Source: CAVVTR01 sp963751245
Lineage (GTDB): Bacteria; Acidobacteriota; Thermoanaerobaculia; Thermoanaerobaculales; Thermoanaerobaculaceae
DNA length: 64,000 nt
Direction: 5' to 3'
NCBI GenBank assembly: GCA_963751245.1
Contig: CAVVTR010000002.1
Span: 1-64,000, forward strand
The notes beneath the pieces were generated by a model that had not been told where the DNA came from, did not search any database, and worked only from the letters and a program-made list of their open reading frames with translations. Below are positions 28,429 through 39,025 of the stretch, piece after piece (positions within the stretch are counted from its first letter, which is position 1; every line of letters begins with the position of its first letter). A program made the translations under genes and the position numbers.

Positions 28429-29925
28429 TCAGCGGCCGTCCCGGGCGGCCCGCGCCAGGCGGACAAGCTCCCAGTAGGGCGGCGCGTACCCCTCCCGGGC
28501 ACGGAACCCGCCGGCCAGGACGGCGAGGCGCGCGACGATGGCGGCGTGGCGCCGGGTGAGCGCGCGGTTGCGCAGGGCGGCCTCGGCGCTCATCCCCTCG
28601 GGCACCGGGCCCTGGATCCCCGCGAGGTTGAGCAGCGAGCTGGCCGCCTTGGCGACACGGGCCGCTGGGAGAAGGGCGAGGTCGTAGGAGAGCCTCGCGC
28701 CCGCCTCCGCCTCCTCCAGCATCGCCTCGGTGACGGCGTTGTCCAGGTGGTCGGCGGCCAGGGTCGCGGGGTCGCGCCACTCGGCGACCACCCGGAGCTG
28801 CGGGTCGTACTCCAGGTCCGAGGGCTCCTCGGTCACGAAGTGGCGCACGCCGAACGCCGCAAGCCACGAGCGGAGCCCCGGCGAAGAGATGCGGGACATG
28901 CCCATCCACAGCCGGACCCCGAGGTGCTCGTAGGCGGCGGCGGCGACCTCCGAGCAGAACATGGCGCCGTGGTCGCGGGCGTCCATGGCGAAGTCGTAGG
29001 GGATATGGCGGCGTCGGCCCCGGGAGAGCGCCCAGGAGGCGGCCTCGTGGGGCAGCCGGGGGTCGGCGGCGACGGCGGGGAGGTCCGCCCGCGGCCGCAG
29101 CACCATGAGACGCAGCTTGGTGTCGGCCAGGTAGGCCGCGAGCGTCGAGACCACCACGCCCCGCTCGATGTGGGCCTCGATCACGCTGGGCACCGCCGTC
29201 GCGGGGTCGACGTAGAGCAGCGCCACGTGGGAGAAGTTCCCCGGGTAGTCGTTGCCGCGGGCGATGAGCGCCGAGGTGGGCGCGCCGCCGCGCGACACCA
29301 GGATGTCGCCGCTGTGCACGGTGACGCCGAGGAGGTTCGCGGCCGGGGTGGCGGAGGGCTCGTCGGTGCCGCGCAGGAGGGCGGGGACGGCCGGCAGCGG
29401 CAGCTGCAGCATCACCTCCTCCACGGCGGCCCGGCTGCCGTAGAGCAGCCGGTACAGGGTCTCGCGGGCCACGGCCGAGTCCACGTCCCACCTCTCGGAC
29501 TGGCGCTTCACCGCGACGCGGATCCGGCCGGTCCGCTCGAGGAGCCCGGAGAGGTGGGCGGGGCAGGCGGCCACCAGCGCTCCGCTGGCGAAGAGGTCCC
29601 CCTCCAGGTCGGCGAAGATCGCGGCGTCCGGGGGCGACGGCCTCGACTCCACCGCCTCGAGGTGCGCGTCGAGGGCGGCCAGTGCCGCCGCGATACGGGG
29701 ACCCGTGGCGGCGCAGCCGGCCTCGCGGGCCTGGCGGAACTCCCGCTCCAGCGCGGACCAGACCGCGTCCTGGTTCCAGACGAAAGGCTTGCCGGCCCGC
29801 GCGGACGCCGCCGTCACGGCGGGTCCGGAGGCGGGGACGAGCAGTGCAAGGTAGAGGAGCAACGCGGCGCCCGCCCCCGCGGCCAGGACGAGCGACCGGC
29901 GGCGTCGCCGGCCGGGGATCCTCAC
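28429..29925 (-). CDS. Secreted YiiX/YebB-like permuted NlpC/P60 cysteine peptidase
   Basis: 498 residues with an N-terminal arginine cluster and hydrophobic anchor (SLVLAAGAGAALLLYLALLV). The central part carries the circularly permuted NlpC/P60 signature: GDILVSRGG and GNFSHVALLYVD with the catalytic His, VIEAHIERGV, and MFCSEVAAAAYEHLG with the catalytic Cys at about residue 315. Relatives such as YiiX act on cell-wall peptides, lipoproteins or lipids. The N-terminal 190 residues and the C-terminal alpha-helical 150 are unfamiliar. It lies 23 nt downstream of the isochorismatase-like gene on the same strand and may be co-transcribed with it. Confidence 0.78.
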   Translation of the reverse strand: MRIPGRRRRRSLVLAAGAGAALLLYLALLVPASGPAVTAASARAGKPFVWNQDAVWSALEREFRQAREAGCAATGPRIAAALAALDAHLEAVESRPSPPDAAIFADLEGDLFASGALVAACPAHLSGLLERTGRIRVAVKRQSERWDVDSAVARETLYRLLYGSRAAVEEVMLQLPLPAVPALLRGTDEPSATPAANLLGVTVHSGDILVSRGGAPTSALIARGNDYPGNFSHVALLYVDPATAVPSVIEAHIERGVVVSTLAAYLADTKLRLMVLRPRADLPAVAADPRLPHEAASWALSRGRRRHIPYDFAMDARDHGAMFCSEVAAAAYEHLGVRLWMGMSRISSPGLRSWLAAFGVRHFVTEEPSDLEYDPQLRVVAEWRDPATLAADHLDNAVTEAMLEEAEAGARLSYDLALLPAARVAKAASSLLNLAGIQGPVPEGMSAEAALRNRALTRRHAAIVARLAVLAGGFRAREGYAPPYWELVRLARAARDGR

Positions 29926-29948
29926 GCGATCCTCCCCGGCGGCTCCGG

Positions 29949-30587
29949 TCAGCGCAGCCAGTCGGCGGTGCTGACCACCTTCGCGTAGGTGCCGTTCATG
30001 GCCGCCAGCGCCGCGGCGTGCACGTCGGCGGCGGGGACCGTGACCCCGCCGTAGCTCAGGTCACGGGTGGCGCAGGCGTCGGCGACGACGGTGACGTCGA
30101 AGCCGTAGTCCGCCGCCGCGCGGGTCGCCGCCTCCACGCACATGTGGGTCTGCATGCCGCAGATCACCAGGTGCGTGATCTTCCTGCCGTGCAGGTAGTC
30201 CAGGAGGTCCGTGTCGCGGAACGCGTTGGCGTAATGCTTGCCGATCACCTTCTCGCCGGCGGCGGGCATGACCTCGGGGCGGATGCGGTACTGCTCGTTG
30301 CCGGAGTCGGGGGAAGGCGAGGCCTGGTCCTTGGGGAGGTGTTGCACGTGGATCACCGGCAGGCCGTGGGCGCGGAAGTACTCGAGGAGGGTGCGGGCCT
30401 TGGCCGCGGCCGCCTCGGGGTGGACCAGCGGCAGCTGGCCGCCTGGGAAGTAGAAGTTCTGGATGTCGATGATCATCAGCGCCGTGTCCTTGCCGACGGC
30501 GGGGTCCCTTGCGGGCTGCGGGGCGGCGGAGGCGGCGGCGGTCAGGGCCAGCACGGCGAAGGCGGCCAGGGTGACTTTCAGAGTCAT
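29949..30587 (-). CDS. Secreted isochorismatase-like cysteine hydrolase
   Basis: 212 residues. Signal peptide MTLKVTLAAFAVLALTAAASA. The catalytic triad of the isochorismatase-like family is visible: Asp in ALMIIDIQN (about residue 40), Lys in QHLPKDQ (about 86), and Cys in THMCVEAATRAAADYGF (about 147). The conserved cis-peptide region ICGMQTH precedes the Cys. Members hydrolyse amides or vinyl ethers (nicotinamidase, N-carbamoyl compounds); export makes a periplasmic role likely. ATG 30587 has GGGAGTCCTCC upstream. A dispersed repeat copy follows just upstream. Confidence 0.87.
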   Translation of the reverse strand: MTLKVTLAAFAVLALTAAASAAPQPARDPAVGKDTALMIIDIQNFYFPGGQLPLVHPEAAAAKARTLLEYFRAHGLPVIHVQHLPKDQASPSPDSGNEQYRIRPEVMPAAGEKVIGKHYANAFRDTDLLDYLHGRKITHLVICGMQTHMCVEAATRAAADYGFDVTVVADACATRDLSYGGVTVPAADVHAAALAAMNGTYAKVVSTADWLR

Positions 30588-30645
30588 GGAGGACTCCCTT
30601 CGTGCCGAGGCTGCCAGAGAATCCGCGCCGGAGCAAGACCCAGCG

Positions 30646-30845
30646 CGAAGACAGTGATGGGAGGAGGCGACGGGCGGTCGCCGCTGGCGCGGACTCTCCA
30701 GAGCGGGCTGAATCCCATTCTGCTCCTGTACGAGCCGTCGCCGGCCTCCAGCCGGCGCCCGCTGCGTCGTCCGGCGAGACCTCAGGCCGCGTCTCGCCAC
30801 CCGCCCGGCCCTCCGCGAGGACAGCCCGCGGGGCGGGTGGGGGTG
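30646..30845 (-). repeat. Dispersed repeat copy 4
   Basis: Minus-strand copy: core GGCGAGACGCGGCCTGA (30798-30782), GCAGCGGGCG, then a hairpin whose sequence differs (GCCGGC/GCCGGC around TGGAG) but still pairs, and GGGATTCAGCCCG. It occupies most of the 384-nt gap between the hydrolase and the M3 peptidase genes, next to the promoter region of both. Confidence 0.8.
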
Positions 30846-30971
30846 GTCCGGCCCCGCGCTTCTCTCCATTGCTCCTTGACCTCGCATACAATGTGGTGCC
30901 CGTTTCTCCCCGATCCGTCATCGCGCCGGGCAGGAGGGCGGAGACATCGAGTTCAGGAGGAGGTTGTGCGT

Positions 30972-33105
<2,134 letters not shown>

Positions 33106-33133
33106 GCCCGGAAGCTCGCACATGGAGTGATTC

Positions 33134-33159
33134 GCGCGGGGGCCCTCGGGCCCCCGCGC
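33134..33159 (+). terminator. Hairpin after the M3 peptidase
   Basis: Perfect inverted repeat GCGCGGGGGCCC/GGGCCCCCGCGC around TC. No T-tract follows; a factor-assisted or GC-type terminator is likely. Confidence 0.55.
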
Positions 33160-33182
33160 TGCGTCGGAGGCGCCGCGGCGGC

Positions 33183-33196
33183 TTGATCTGGATCAA
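33183..33196 (+). promoter_or_regulatory. FNR/CRP-family box
   Basis: TTGATCTGGATCAA is a perfect match to the FNR consensus TTGAT-N4-ATCAA. Its centre (33189.5) is 41.5 nt before 33231, the GTG of the next gene, and GAGAAT at 33219-33224 fits a -10 box. That is the geometry of a class II activated promoter with a leaderless message. Confidence 0.75.
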
Positions 33197-33230
33197 GGAC
33201 GCGAGCGGCGGGGGGCGCGAGAATGCGGGC

Positions 33231-33596
33231 GTGACGAGGGAACCGGCCCGGCTGCGCAGGGAACGCCGCACCGTGGCGGCGATGGTGGCCCTGGCCTGCC
33301 GCGATCTCCACGGCGGCCGCGACGGCCTGTGCCCCGGGTGCGCCGAGCTGCTGGACTACGCGGCCCGCCGCATCGAGCGGTGCCCCTTCGGCGACGGCAA
33401 GCCGGCCTGTGCGGCGTGCCCCGTGCACTGCTACCGCCCGGAGCCCCGGGAGCGCATGCGCACCATCATGCGGTACGCGGGCCCGCGCATGCCGTGGCGC
33501 CACCCGCTCCTGGCGCTGGCCCACCTCCTCGACGGCCTGCGGCACCGCCGCGCCGCGCCGCCCCGGCGGCGCCGGGAAGGCCCGCTCGAGAGCTGA
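33231..33596 (+). CDS. ygbA: YgbA-like protein (nitrous oxide-stimulated promoter family)
   Basis: 121 residues. The central block CPFGDGKPACAACPVHCYRPEPRERMRTIMRYAGPRMPWRHPLL closely resembles E. coli YgbA, including the four cysteines likely to hold a metal or FeS site. E. coli ygbA responds to nitric oxide through NsrR and supports recovery from nitrosative stress. GTG 33231 is chosen over ATG 33282 because the N-terminal RERRTVAAMVALACR segment also matches the family. The FNR-type box directly upstream implies control by oxygen or NO. The C-terminal arginine-rich tail (about 20 residues) is not conserved. Confidence 0.85.
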   Translation: MTREPARLRRERRTVAAMVALACRDLHGGRDGLCPGCAELLDYAARRIERCPFGDGKPACAACPVHCYRPEPRERMRTIMRYAGPRMPWRHPLLALAHLLDGLRHRRAAPPRRRREGPLES

Positions 33597-33614
33597 GGGC
33601 CGCGGCCCGCGGTG

Positions 33615-33620
33615 TATCAT
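33615..33620 (+). promoter_or_regulatory. -10 element for the FmdB-type gene
   Basis: TATCAT after GGTG, 25 nt before ATG 33645. Confidence 0.4.
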
Positions 33621-33644
33621 CGCTGCCGTCAGGGGACGTCCGCC

Positions 33645-33863
33645 ATGCCGATCTACGAGTTCCGCTGCACCGCCTGCACCCACGACTTCGAGGAGCTGAT
33701 GTTCTCCCGCGGCGCCACGCCGCGCTGTCCCCGCTGCGGCTGCGACGAGGTCGTGCGCCGGCCGTCCACGTTCGGGACCTCGGGGCTGAGCCGCAACGTG
33801 GGATCGGGATCGTCCTGCTCAGGGTGCTCCAGGCACTCCTGCGCGGGCTGCGGTAGCGCCTGA
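33645..33863 (+). CDS. FmdB-type zinc ribbon protein
   Basis: 72 residues. It opens MPIYEFRCTACTHDFEEL and has CPRCG, giving the CxxC...CxxC zinc ribbon of the FmdB/CxxC_CXXC_SSSS regulatory family. The C-terminal tail is rich in Ser, Gly and Cys (SCSGCSRHSCAGCG), as is usual for this family. The role is unproven; in some bacteria the family is linked to formamide/amide gene regulation or ribosome hibernation contexts. It is downstream of ygbA but has its own -10. Confidence 0.85.
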   Translation: MPIYEFRCTACTHDFEELMFSRGATPRCPRCGCDEVVRRPSTFGTSGLSRNVGSGSSCSGCSRHSCAGCGSA

Positions 33864-33882
33864 GCCCGCCCGCAGGCGGCGC

Positions 33883-34500
33883 TCAGAAGAGCTCGAGCGC
33901 GCCCACGTCGCCCTTGCCCTCCCGGACGAGGACGGGCGTCTCCTCCGAGAGATCGACGACGGTGGAGGGATCGTTGGCGAGGACGCCCCCGTCCACGACG
34001 AGGTCCACCTGGCCGCGCAGCGCGTCCTCGATCTGCACCGGGTCGTCCACCCACTCGTCCCGCTCGTTGCGGACCGAGGTCGACAGCAGCGGGCGGCCGA
34101 GCTCGGCGAGGATGGCCAGGGTGATGGGGCAGTCGGGGATCCGGATGCCCACGGTCCGCCGCTTGTGCAGCATGATCCGGGGCACCTCGGAGCTGGCCTT
34201 GAGGATGAACGTGTAGGGGCCGGGGAGCACGCGCTTCATGGTGCGGAACACCGGGTTGGGGATGCCCCGGGTGTAGCGGCTGGCGGCGGCGATGTCGGGC
34301 ACCAGGATGGAGAGCCGCTTGGCGGGCGTGATCCCCTTCACCCGGTACAGCCGCTCGATGGCGTCGCTGCCGTCCAGGGTGCAGGCGATGGCGTAGACGG
34401 TGTCGGTGGGCAGCACCACCAGCCCGTCATGGGAGAGCGTCTGGACGGCGCGGGCGACGAGCCAGGGCTCCGGTTCGGTGGCGTCGATGGTCAGCAGCAC
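33883..34500 (-). CDS. Sua5/YciO/YrdC family protein (threonylcarbamoyl-AMP synthase-like)
   Basis: 205 residues from GTG 34500, which has GGAGGAGG at the right distance. The YrdC fold is clear: VVLPTDTVYAIAC near residue 30, then KGITPAKRLSILV (the KxR-type nucleotide site), LPGPYTFILKAS, and TVGIRIPDCPI near 125. The last third (STVVDLSEETPVLVREGKG) matches YciO. TsaC members make threonylcarbamoyl-AMP for tRNA t6A37; YciO paralogues are poorly characterised and have weak activity. This one lacks the Sua5 C-terminal domain and is closer to YciO, so t6A synthesis should not be assumed. Confidence 0.85.
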   Translation of the reverse strand: MLLTIDATEPEPWLVARAVQTLSHDGLVVLPTDTVYAIACTLDGSDAIERLYRVKGITPAKRLSILVPDIAAASRYTRGIPNPVFRTMKRVLPGPYTFILKASSEVPRIMLHKRRTVGIRIPDCPITLAILAELGRPLLSTSVRNERDEWVDDPVQIEDALRGQVDLVVDGGVLANDPSTVVDLSEETPVLVREGKGDVGALELF

Positions 34501-34652
34501 GGCGGCCTCCTCCAAGCGGTCCTCACTGTGGAACCGGTCGGGCGCCGCCGTCAATCCCGCAGGCCGGACCGCCCCCGCGCGGACCGGCACCCGGAGCGTC
34601 CGGCAGGAACGCCCGGGATGCCGGCCCGCCGCCACGCGGGAGGTGGGGACCG

Positions 34653-35699
34653 TCAGCGCAGGGGGTCGACCCGCACGCTGCCGCTGCCCGTGTCGGCGTT
34701 GATCCGCACCTGCCGGTCGCCGCGCTCGTAGCCCACCACCCGGCGGTGGTGGACGATCGCCCGGGCGTCGGAGAAGTCCGAGGTGATGTCGCCGCTGCCC
34801 ACGTCGGCGCGGAGCTCGAAGCCGGTGCCGGAGGGCAGGCGCACCGTGACGCCGCCGCTGCCGGTATCGGCGTCGACGCGGCGGAGGCGGTCCCCGCGGT
34901 TCTCCAGCACGATGCCGCCGGAGCCGGTGTCCCCCTCGAAGGTCTCGAGGTCCGCGTCCTTCACCGTGACCCGCCCGGAGCCGGTGTCGGCGACGAGGCG
35001 GCCGGCGCGGACGCCGGTGCCCTCCACGGCGCCCGAGCCGGTGTCGCAGATCAGCGTGTCGCCGTCGAAGCGGGTGATGCGGCAGTCGCCGCTCCCGGTG
35101 TCACACGTGAACGACCCCGAGAGGTCCTCCGCGTCGACGTCTCCGGACCCCGTGTCGGCCTTCACCGTCCCCGACAGCTTGCTGGCCCGGATGTCGCCGC
35201 CCGAGGTGTCGAGGAGCAGCCGCCCGGAGATCCCCTGCGCGGTGAGCACGCCGACGGCGTTCCGGAAGACGGCGTCGAGCCGGCTCGCGGGCACGCGCAC
35301 CTCGACCTCGGCGTACATCACGTCCCCGTGGCCGGAGCTGACGCGCACGCGCCGGCCGTCGTAGGTGACGTGGGAGGTGCCGTGGGCTCCGGGATAGCGG
35401 ACGGTCCGGTGTCCGGAGAGCGGGTAGATCACGCGGAGCGTTTCCCGCCCGTCCTTCCCCGTGACCTGCTCGAAGCGCATCGCGGAGGCCAGCTCGGCGT
35501 CCTCGGCGTGGATCGTGGCCACGGCCGTCACCTCGTTCCCCGCGCCCGGGACGACGGACACGGTGCCGGCCAGGTTCTCGACCGCGAACGGCGCGGTCGC
35601 GCCCCCCGACAGGGTCGCCTGAAGGGTCCGTGTGCTCTCGGCGCCGGCGGTGGCGGCAACCAGGATCGCGGCGAGGGTCAACAGCGCTCTTCTCGACAT
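34653..35699 (-). CDS. DUF4097 beta-helix secreted protein
   Basis: 348 residues with a signal peptide (MSRRALLTLAAILVAATAGA). The second half contains seven DTGSG or DVGSG motifs about 18-21 residues apart (e.g. VKADTGSGDVDAEDLSG, VADTGSGRVTVKDAD). These are the turns of the repeated-strand fold of DUF4097 (adhesin-like) proteins. Such proteins are common and functionally unassigned; some sit beside anti-sigma factors. The partly conserved repeat is visible in the DNA as well. ATG 35699 has GGAGGAGAGCC upstream. It is divergent from the FMN reductase gene. Confidence 0.8.
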   Translation of the reverse strand: MSRRALLTLAAILVAATAGAESTRTLQATLSGGATAPFAVENLAGTVSVVPGAGNEVTAVATIHAEDAELASAMRFEQVTGKDGRETLRVIYPLSGHRTVRYPGAHGTSHVTYDGRRVRVSSGHGDVMYAEVEVRVPASRLDAVFRNAVGVLTAQGISGRLLLDTSGGDIRASKLSGTVKADTGSGDVDAEDLSGSFTCDTGSGDCRITRFDGDTLICDTGSGAVEGTGVRAGRLVADTGSGRVTVKDADLETFEGDTGSGGIVLENRGDRLRRVDADTGSGGVTVRLPSGTGFELRADVGSGDITSDFSDARAIVHHRRVVGYERGDRQVRINADTGSGSVRVDPLR

Positions 35700-35845
35700 G
35701 GCTCTCCTCCTCACTTCGTACCACTCGATTGAACGCACCAGAGTGCCGCGGGGTTCTCGGCGCGCCGCGGCGAGGAATGGGGCTCGGAGCGGGCCGGTTG
35801 GAAAACCCTGTCCGGCGGCCGAGGGCGCCGGTGGGGAGGACGACG

Positions 35846-36436
35846 ATGGCGGAAGGAACGGCGGGCTCGACGGCGGACCCCTCGCCGGTGCGCGTGCTGG
35901 GGTTCGCGGGCAGCCTGCGGAAAGGCTCCTACAACCGCGCCGCGCTGCGGGCGGCAAGCGGCGTGCTCCCCGCGGGCGTCACCATGGAGATCTTCGACCT
36001 GGCGCCCATCCCCCTCTACAACGAGGACGTCCGTGCCGCGGGGTTTCCCGCTCCCGTGCAGAGCTTCCGGGAAAGGATCGCCGCCGCGGACGCGCTGCTG
36101 GTCGTCACTCCCGAGTACAACTACTCGGTCCCCGGCGTGCTCAAGAACGCCATCGACTGGGCCTCGCGCCCGCCGGACCAGCCGTTCGCCGGCAAGCCGG
36201 TGGCGGTGATGGGCGCCTCCGGCGGCGGCTTCGGGACCGTCCGCGCCCAGCTCCACCTGCGGCACACCTTCGTCTTCCTCGACATGCTGCCGCTCAACCG
36301 CCCCGAGGTGATGATCTCGAGCGCCCAGAAGAGGTTCGACGCCGAGGGGAACCTCACCGACGAGGCGGTGCGGGCGCGCATCGCGGACCTTCTCGCCGCC
36401 CTGGCCGCCTTCACCCGCCGCCTGCGCGGGTTCTGA
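35846..36436 (+). CDS. NAD(P)H-dependent FMN reductase (flavodoxin-like)
   Basis: 196 residues. The FMN phosphate-binding loop GFAGSLRKGSYNRAAL lies near residue 20, followed by TPEYNYSVPGVLKNAIDWASRP (near 93), the NADPH_dep_FMN_red signature. GASGGGFGTVRAQ lies near 128. It reduces FMN, quinones, azo dyes or chromate in related proteins. ATG 35846 has GGGGAGG 5-11 nt upstream. Cytoplasmic, with no signal. Confidence 0.92.
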   Translation: MAEGTAGSTADPSPVRVLGFAGSLRKGSYNRAALRAASGVLPAGVTMEIFDLAPIPLYNEDVRAAGFPAPVQSFRERIAAADALLVVTPEYNYSVPGVLKNAIDWASRPPDQPFAGKPVAVMGASGGGFGTVRAQLHLRHTFVFLDMLPLNRPEVMISSAQKRFDAEGNLTDEAVRARIADLLAALAAFTRRLRGF

Positions 36437-36451
36437 GCCGGGTCCGGCGGC

Positions 36452-37222
36452 TCAGGCGCCGGCGGGCGGACTGGACGTCCAGATGCGGTTGATGCCGTTC
36501 TGCACGCGGACGATGAACGCCAAGAAGCACAGCGAGGCCGCGATGCTGAGCAGGGCCGCCTCGGGCAGGGCCTCGAGCAGCTGCAGCACCGCCGCCGCGC
36601 CCAGGCCGTAGGCGCCGGGCGCGCCTCCGCTCCCGAGCACCGTCAGCGAGGCGCCGGCCTGCAGCGCCGCGTAGCCGAGGTAGAGCAGGTAGGTGGTGGT
36701 CACGTTGAGGGGCTCGAGCCCCGAGGCCTTCTGCCCGCTGCCGACGGCTGCCGTGAAGAAGGCGTAGAAGGCGGCGTCGACGACGATCTCGATTCCCGAC
36801 AGCAGCAGGAACGGCCAGGGGAGGCGGACGGCCTCCAGGGGCGACGCGTCTCCCAGCAGCGAGAGGGACCACACCACCCCGGCGACGAGGCCGGAGAGGA
36901 CGACGAGGACCTTGACCCCGAAGAGCCACTGGCCGGCCCGGGCGGGCGTGCTCCTCCCGGGGGAGGCCTCGCGCAGCTCGCGGAGGTTGGTCCACAGCCA
37001 GTAGAGATAGTAGATGCCGAGGGTGACGAAGCTCAGGGTGAGCACCGCCCAGACGCTGCGGACCCGGGTGTCCCGCCGCTCCCGCTCGCGGCGTGCGCTC
37101 ACGGCCGCTTCCATGAGGCGGCGGTCCTCCTCCGGCAGCGCCTCGTAGCACGCATCGCAGAGGCCGCCGGCGGCGTGGTCGTGGAGCGCCGGGACCTCCC
37201 TGCCGCACCGGGCGCACTTCAC
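36452..37222 (-). CDS. Zinc-ribbon DUF4234 membrane protein
   Basis: 256 residues from GTG 37222 (GGAG upstream). The N-terminus has CARCGREVP and LCDACYEAL, a CxxC/CxxC zinc ribbon. The segment SVWAVLTLSFVTLGIYYLYWLWTNLREL matches DUF4234, followed by four more hydrophobic helices. A longer ORF to 37375 exists but starts in sequence of no protein character. The function is unknown; an integral membrane protein. Confidence 0.7.
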   Translation of the reverse strand: MKCARCGREVPALHDHAAGGLCDACYEALPEEDRRLMEAAVSARRERERRDTRVRSVWAVLTLSFVTLGIYYLYWLWTNLRELREASPGRSTPARAGQWLFGVKVLVVLSGLVAGVVWSLSLLGDASPLEAVRLPWPFLLLSGIEIVVDAAFYAFFTAAVGSGQKASGLEPLNVTTTYLLYLGYAALQAGASLTVLGSGGAPGAYGLGAAAVLQLLEALPEAALLSIAASLCFLAFIVRVQNGINRIWTSSPPAGA

Positions 37223-37393
37223 GGCCGCGCTCCGCGCGGCACGCACGGCGTGGGCGGAGGCTGTCCGCGGCCGGCCCGCAGGGGGAGTGGCATCGGCTTC
37301 ACCGCCCCAGCATAGTCCACGCGGCGGGCGCCCCGGGTCGGTGACGGCCCCCCGGCCCTTGGCGACGAGCCGCACGCCGCCGGGCGAGAGCGG

Positions 37394-38137
37394 TCAACGC
37401 ACCCTGATCACCACGGTGCCGTGGCTGTCGCGAAGGACCACGTGGTCCGCGGCGATCTGCTCGACCACGAAACCGTCCACGATGCTGCCCACGACCACGT
37501 CCTCGCCGTTGATGCGGCCGAAGGGGGCGCCGGGCTTGGCGACGAGGAAGTCCAGGTCGAGGGTGGCGTAGCCCAGCTCGGCCCTGCCGACGAACACCCG
37601 CTCTCCCTTGGCGTCCGTGACGGGACGCTCGGCCGCGCCCTCCCGGCGGAGCCGGGCGGGCGCCGCCGCCGGTGGAGAGCCGGCTGGCGCCTCGGACGCT
37701 CGGGCCGGTGTCCGGAGGGTCGCGCCGGAGGTGGCCGGTGCGGCCGCCGGTGCCTCGGCCGGGACTGCGGCGGGGGAGGGCGCCGGCGCCGCCTGAGCGG
37801 GGCCCGTCTCCGCGGGCGCCGTGCTCGCCCCGGGGACCGCCCTGTCCGCAGGGACCATCGCCGGAGCGGGGGCCGGCCGGGCCGGGCTGACGGCGGCGGC
37901 TCCGGGTCCGGCCGGCGCCGCGGCCGGCGTGCGCCCGCCCCCGAACCACCATGCACCCGCTGCGCCGAGCCCCGCCGCGGAGGCGGCGATGACGACGAAG
38001 ACGAGGGTGGAGGGTCCCCGCCGTCGCGCGCGCTGGGGCCGGTGGAGGCCCGGCGGAACGACGAGCCCGCGCTCGCGGGCGTCCCGCTCGGCCGCCTCCT
38101 GGCGGGCCTTGCGCAATGCCTCGCTGACCAGGCTCAC
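37394..38137 (-). CDS. gspB: GspB-type general secretion protein
   Basis: 247 residues from GTG 38137. It begins SLVSEALRKARQEAAERDA, typical of GspB/ExeB, and has one TM helix (STLVFVVIAASAAGLGAAGAWWF, residues about 37-60). A long Ala/Pro linker follows, then a C-terminal domain (VGRAELGYATLDLDFLV ... GEDVVVGSIVDGFVVEQIAADHVVL) like the T2S_GspB/PulC-related periplasmic domain. GspA and GspB together use ATP to insert or assemble the type II secretin through peptidoglycan. The gspA stop overlaps its start (GTGA). No other T2SS gene is in the window. Confidence 0.83.
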   Translation of the reverse strand: MSLVSEALRKARQEAAERDARERGLVVPPGLHRPQRARRRGPSTLVFVVIAASAAGLGAAGAWWFGGGRTPAAAPAGPGAAAVSPARPAPAPAMVPADRAVPGASTAPAETGPAQAAPAPSPAAVPAEAPAAAPATSGATLRTPARASEAPAGSPPAAAPARLRREGAAERPVTDAKGERVFVGRAELGYATLDLDFLVAKPGAPFGRINGEDVVVGSIVDGFVVEQIAADHVVLRDSHGTVVIRVR

Positions 38138-38946
38138 GGTTCCCTCCCGGCGAGGTCGCGAACCGCCCGGCGCACCTGTCGCCGGCCGAGCCGGTCCACC
38201 CCCTCCACGTAGCCGGCCAGCAGGGTCTTGTCGCAGATGGCGTTGACCAGCCGGGGGACGCCGTGGGAGGCGCGGTGGACGGCCCGCACCGCGGCGGGGG
38301 AGAAGGTGGGGCGGCCGCGGGCGCCGGCGACGGTGAGCCGGTGCAGGATGTACGCCTCGATCTCGTCGCGCTGCAGCGGGCCCAGGTGGTAGCGCACCGT
38401 GATGCGCTGGCGCAGCTGCCTCAGGGACGGGCGCGCGAGGCGGACGCGGAGCTCGGGCTGGCCGATGAGCACGATCTGCAGCAGCTTGCGGTCGTCGGTC
38501 TCCAGGTTCGACAGCAGCCGGATCTCCTCGAGGAGCTCGTCGGGGAGGTCCTGTGCCTCGTCCACGAACAGCACGACGTCGCCGCCCGCCGCGGAGCGGG
38601 CGAGGAGGAACTCGTTGAGGCGGTGCCCGAGCCGGAGGCGGTCGTTGCCGCTGGAGTCCAGGCCGAGCTCGTGGAGGATGGCGCGGATGAGCTGGTTCGA
38701 CGTCATCATCGGGTTGAGAATGAGGGCGGTGGCGTAGCCGCTGCCGAGCCGCTCGAGCACGGCGCGGCACAGCGTGCTCTTCCCCGCGCCGACCTCGCCC
38801 GTGAGCTGGATGAAGCCCTTGCGCTGGGTGATGCCGAACAGCACGTGCTCGTAGGCCTCCCGGTGCCGGTCGCTGAAGAACAGGAAGCGCGGGTCCGGCG
38901 TGATCGAGAAGGGCGGGGCCGACAGGCCGTAGAACTCTTCGTACAT
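38134..38946 (-). CDS. gspA: GspA/ExeA-type AAA ATPase
   Basis: 270 residues. Opens MYEEFYGLSAPPFSITPDPRFLFFSDRHREA, the ExeA start. Walker A is GEVGAGKSTLCRAVL (near residue 50) and Walker B LFVDEAQDL (near 127). IGQPELRVRLARPSLRQLRQRI follows, the sensor/arginine-finger region. The C-terminal peptidoglycan-binding domain of Aeromonas ExeA is absent; the chain ends after the AAA lid. First gene of a two-gene operon with gspB. Confidence 0.92.
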   Translation of the reverse strand: MYEEFYGLSAPPFSITPDPRFLFFSDRHREAYEHVLFGITQRKGFIQLTGEVGAGKSTLCRAVLERLGSGYATALILNPMMTSNQLIRAILHELGLDSSGNDRLRLGHRLNEFLLARSAAGGDVVLFVDEAQDLPDELLEEIRLLSNLETDDRKLLQIVLIGQPELRVRLARPSLRQLRQRITVRYHLGPLQRDEIEAYILHRLTVAGARGRPTFSPAAVRAVHRASHGVPRLVNAICDKTLLAGYVEGVDRLGRRQVRRAVRDLAGREP

Positions 38947-39025
38947 GTTCGAGTTGCGGCTCCGCCCGCGGCGGTGCGGCGCCGGTCACTCATTGTATAC
39001 GCCCCCCCGCCGCCGTCCGTGGGCG

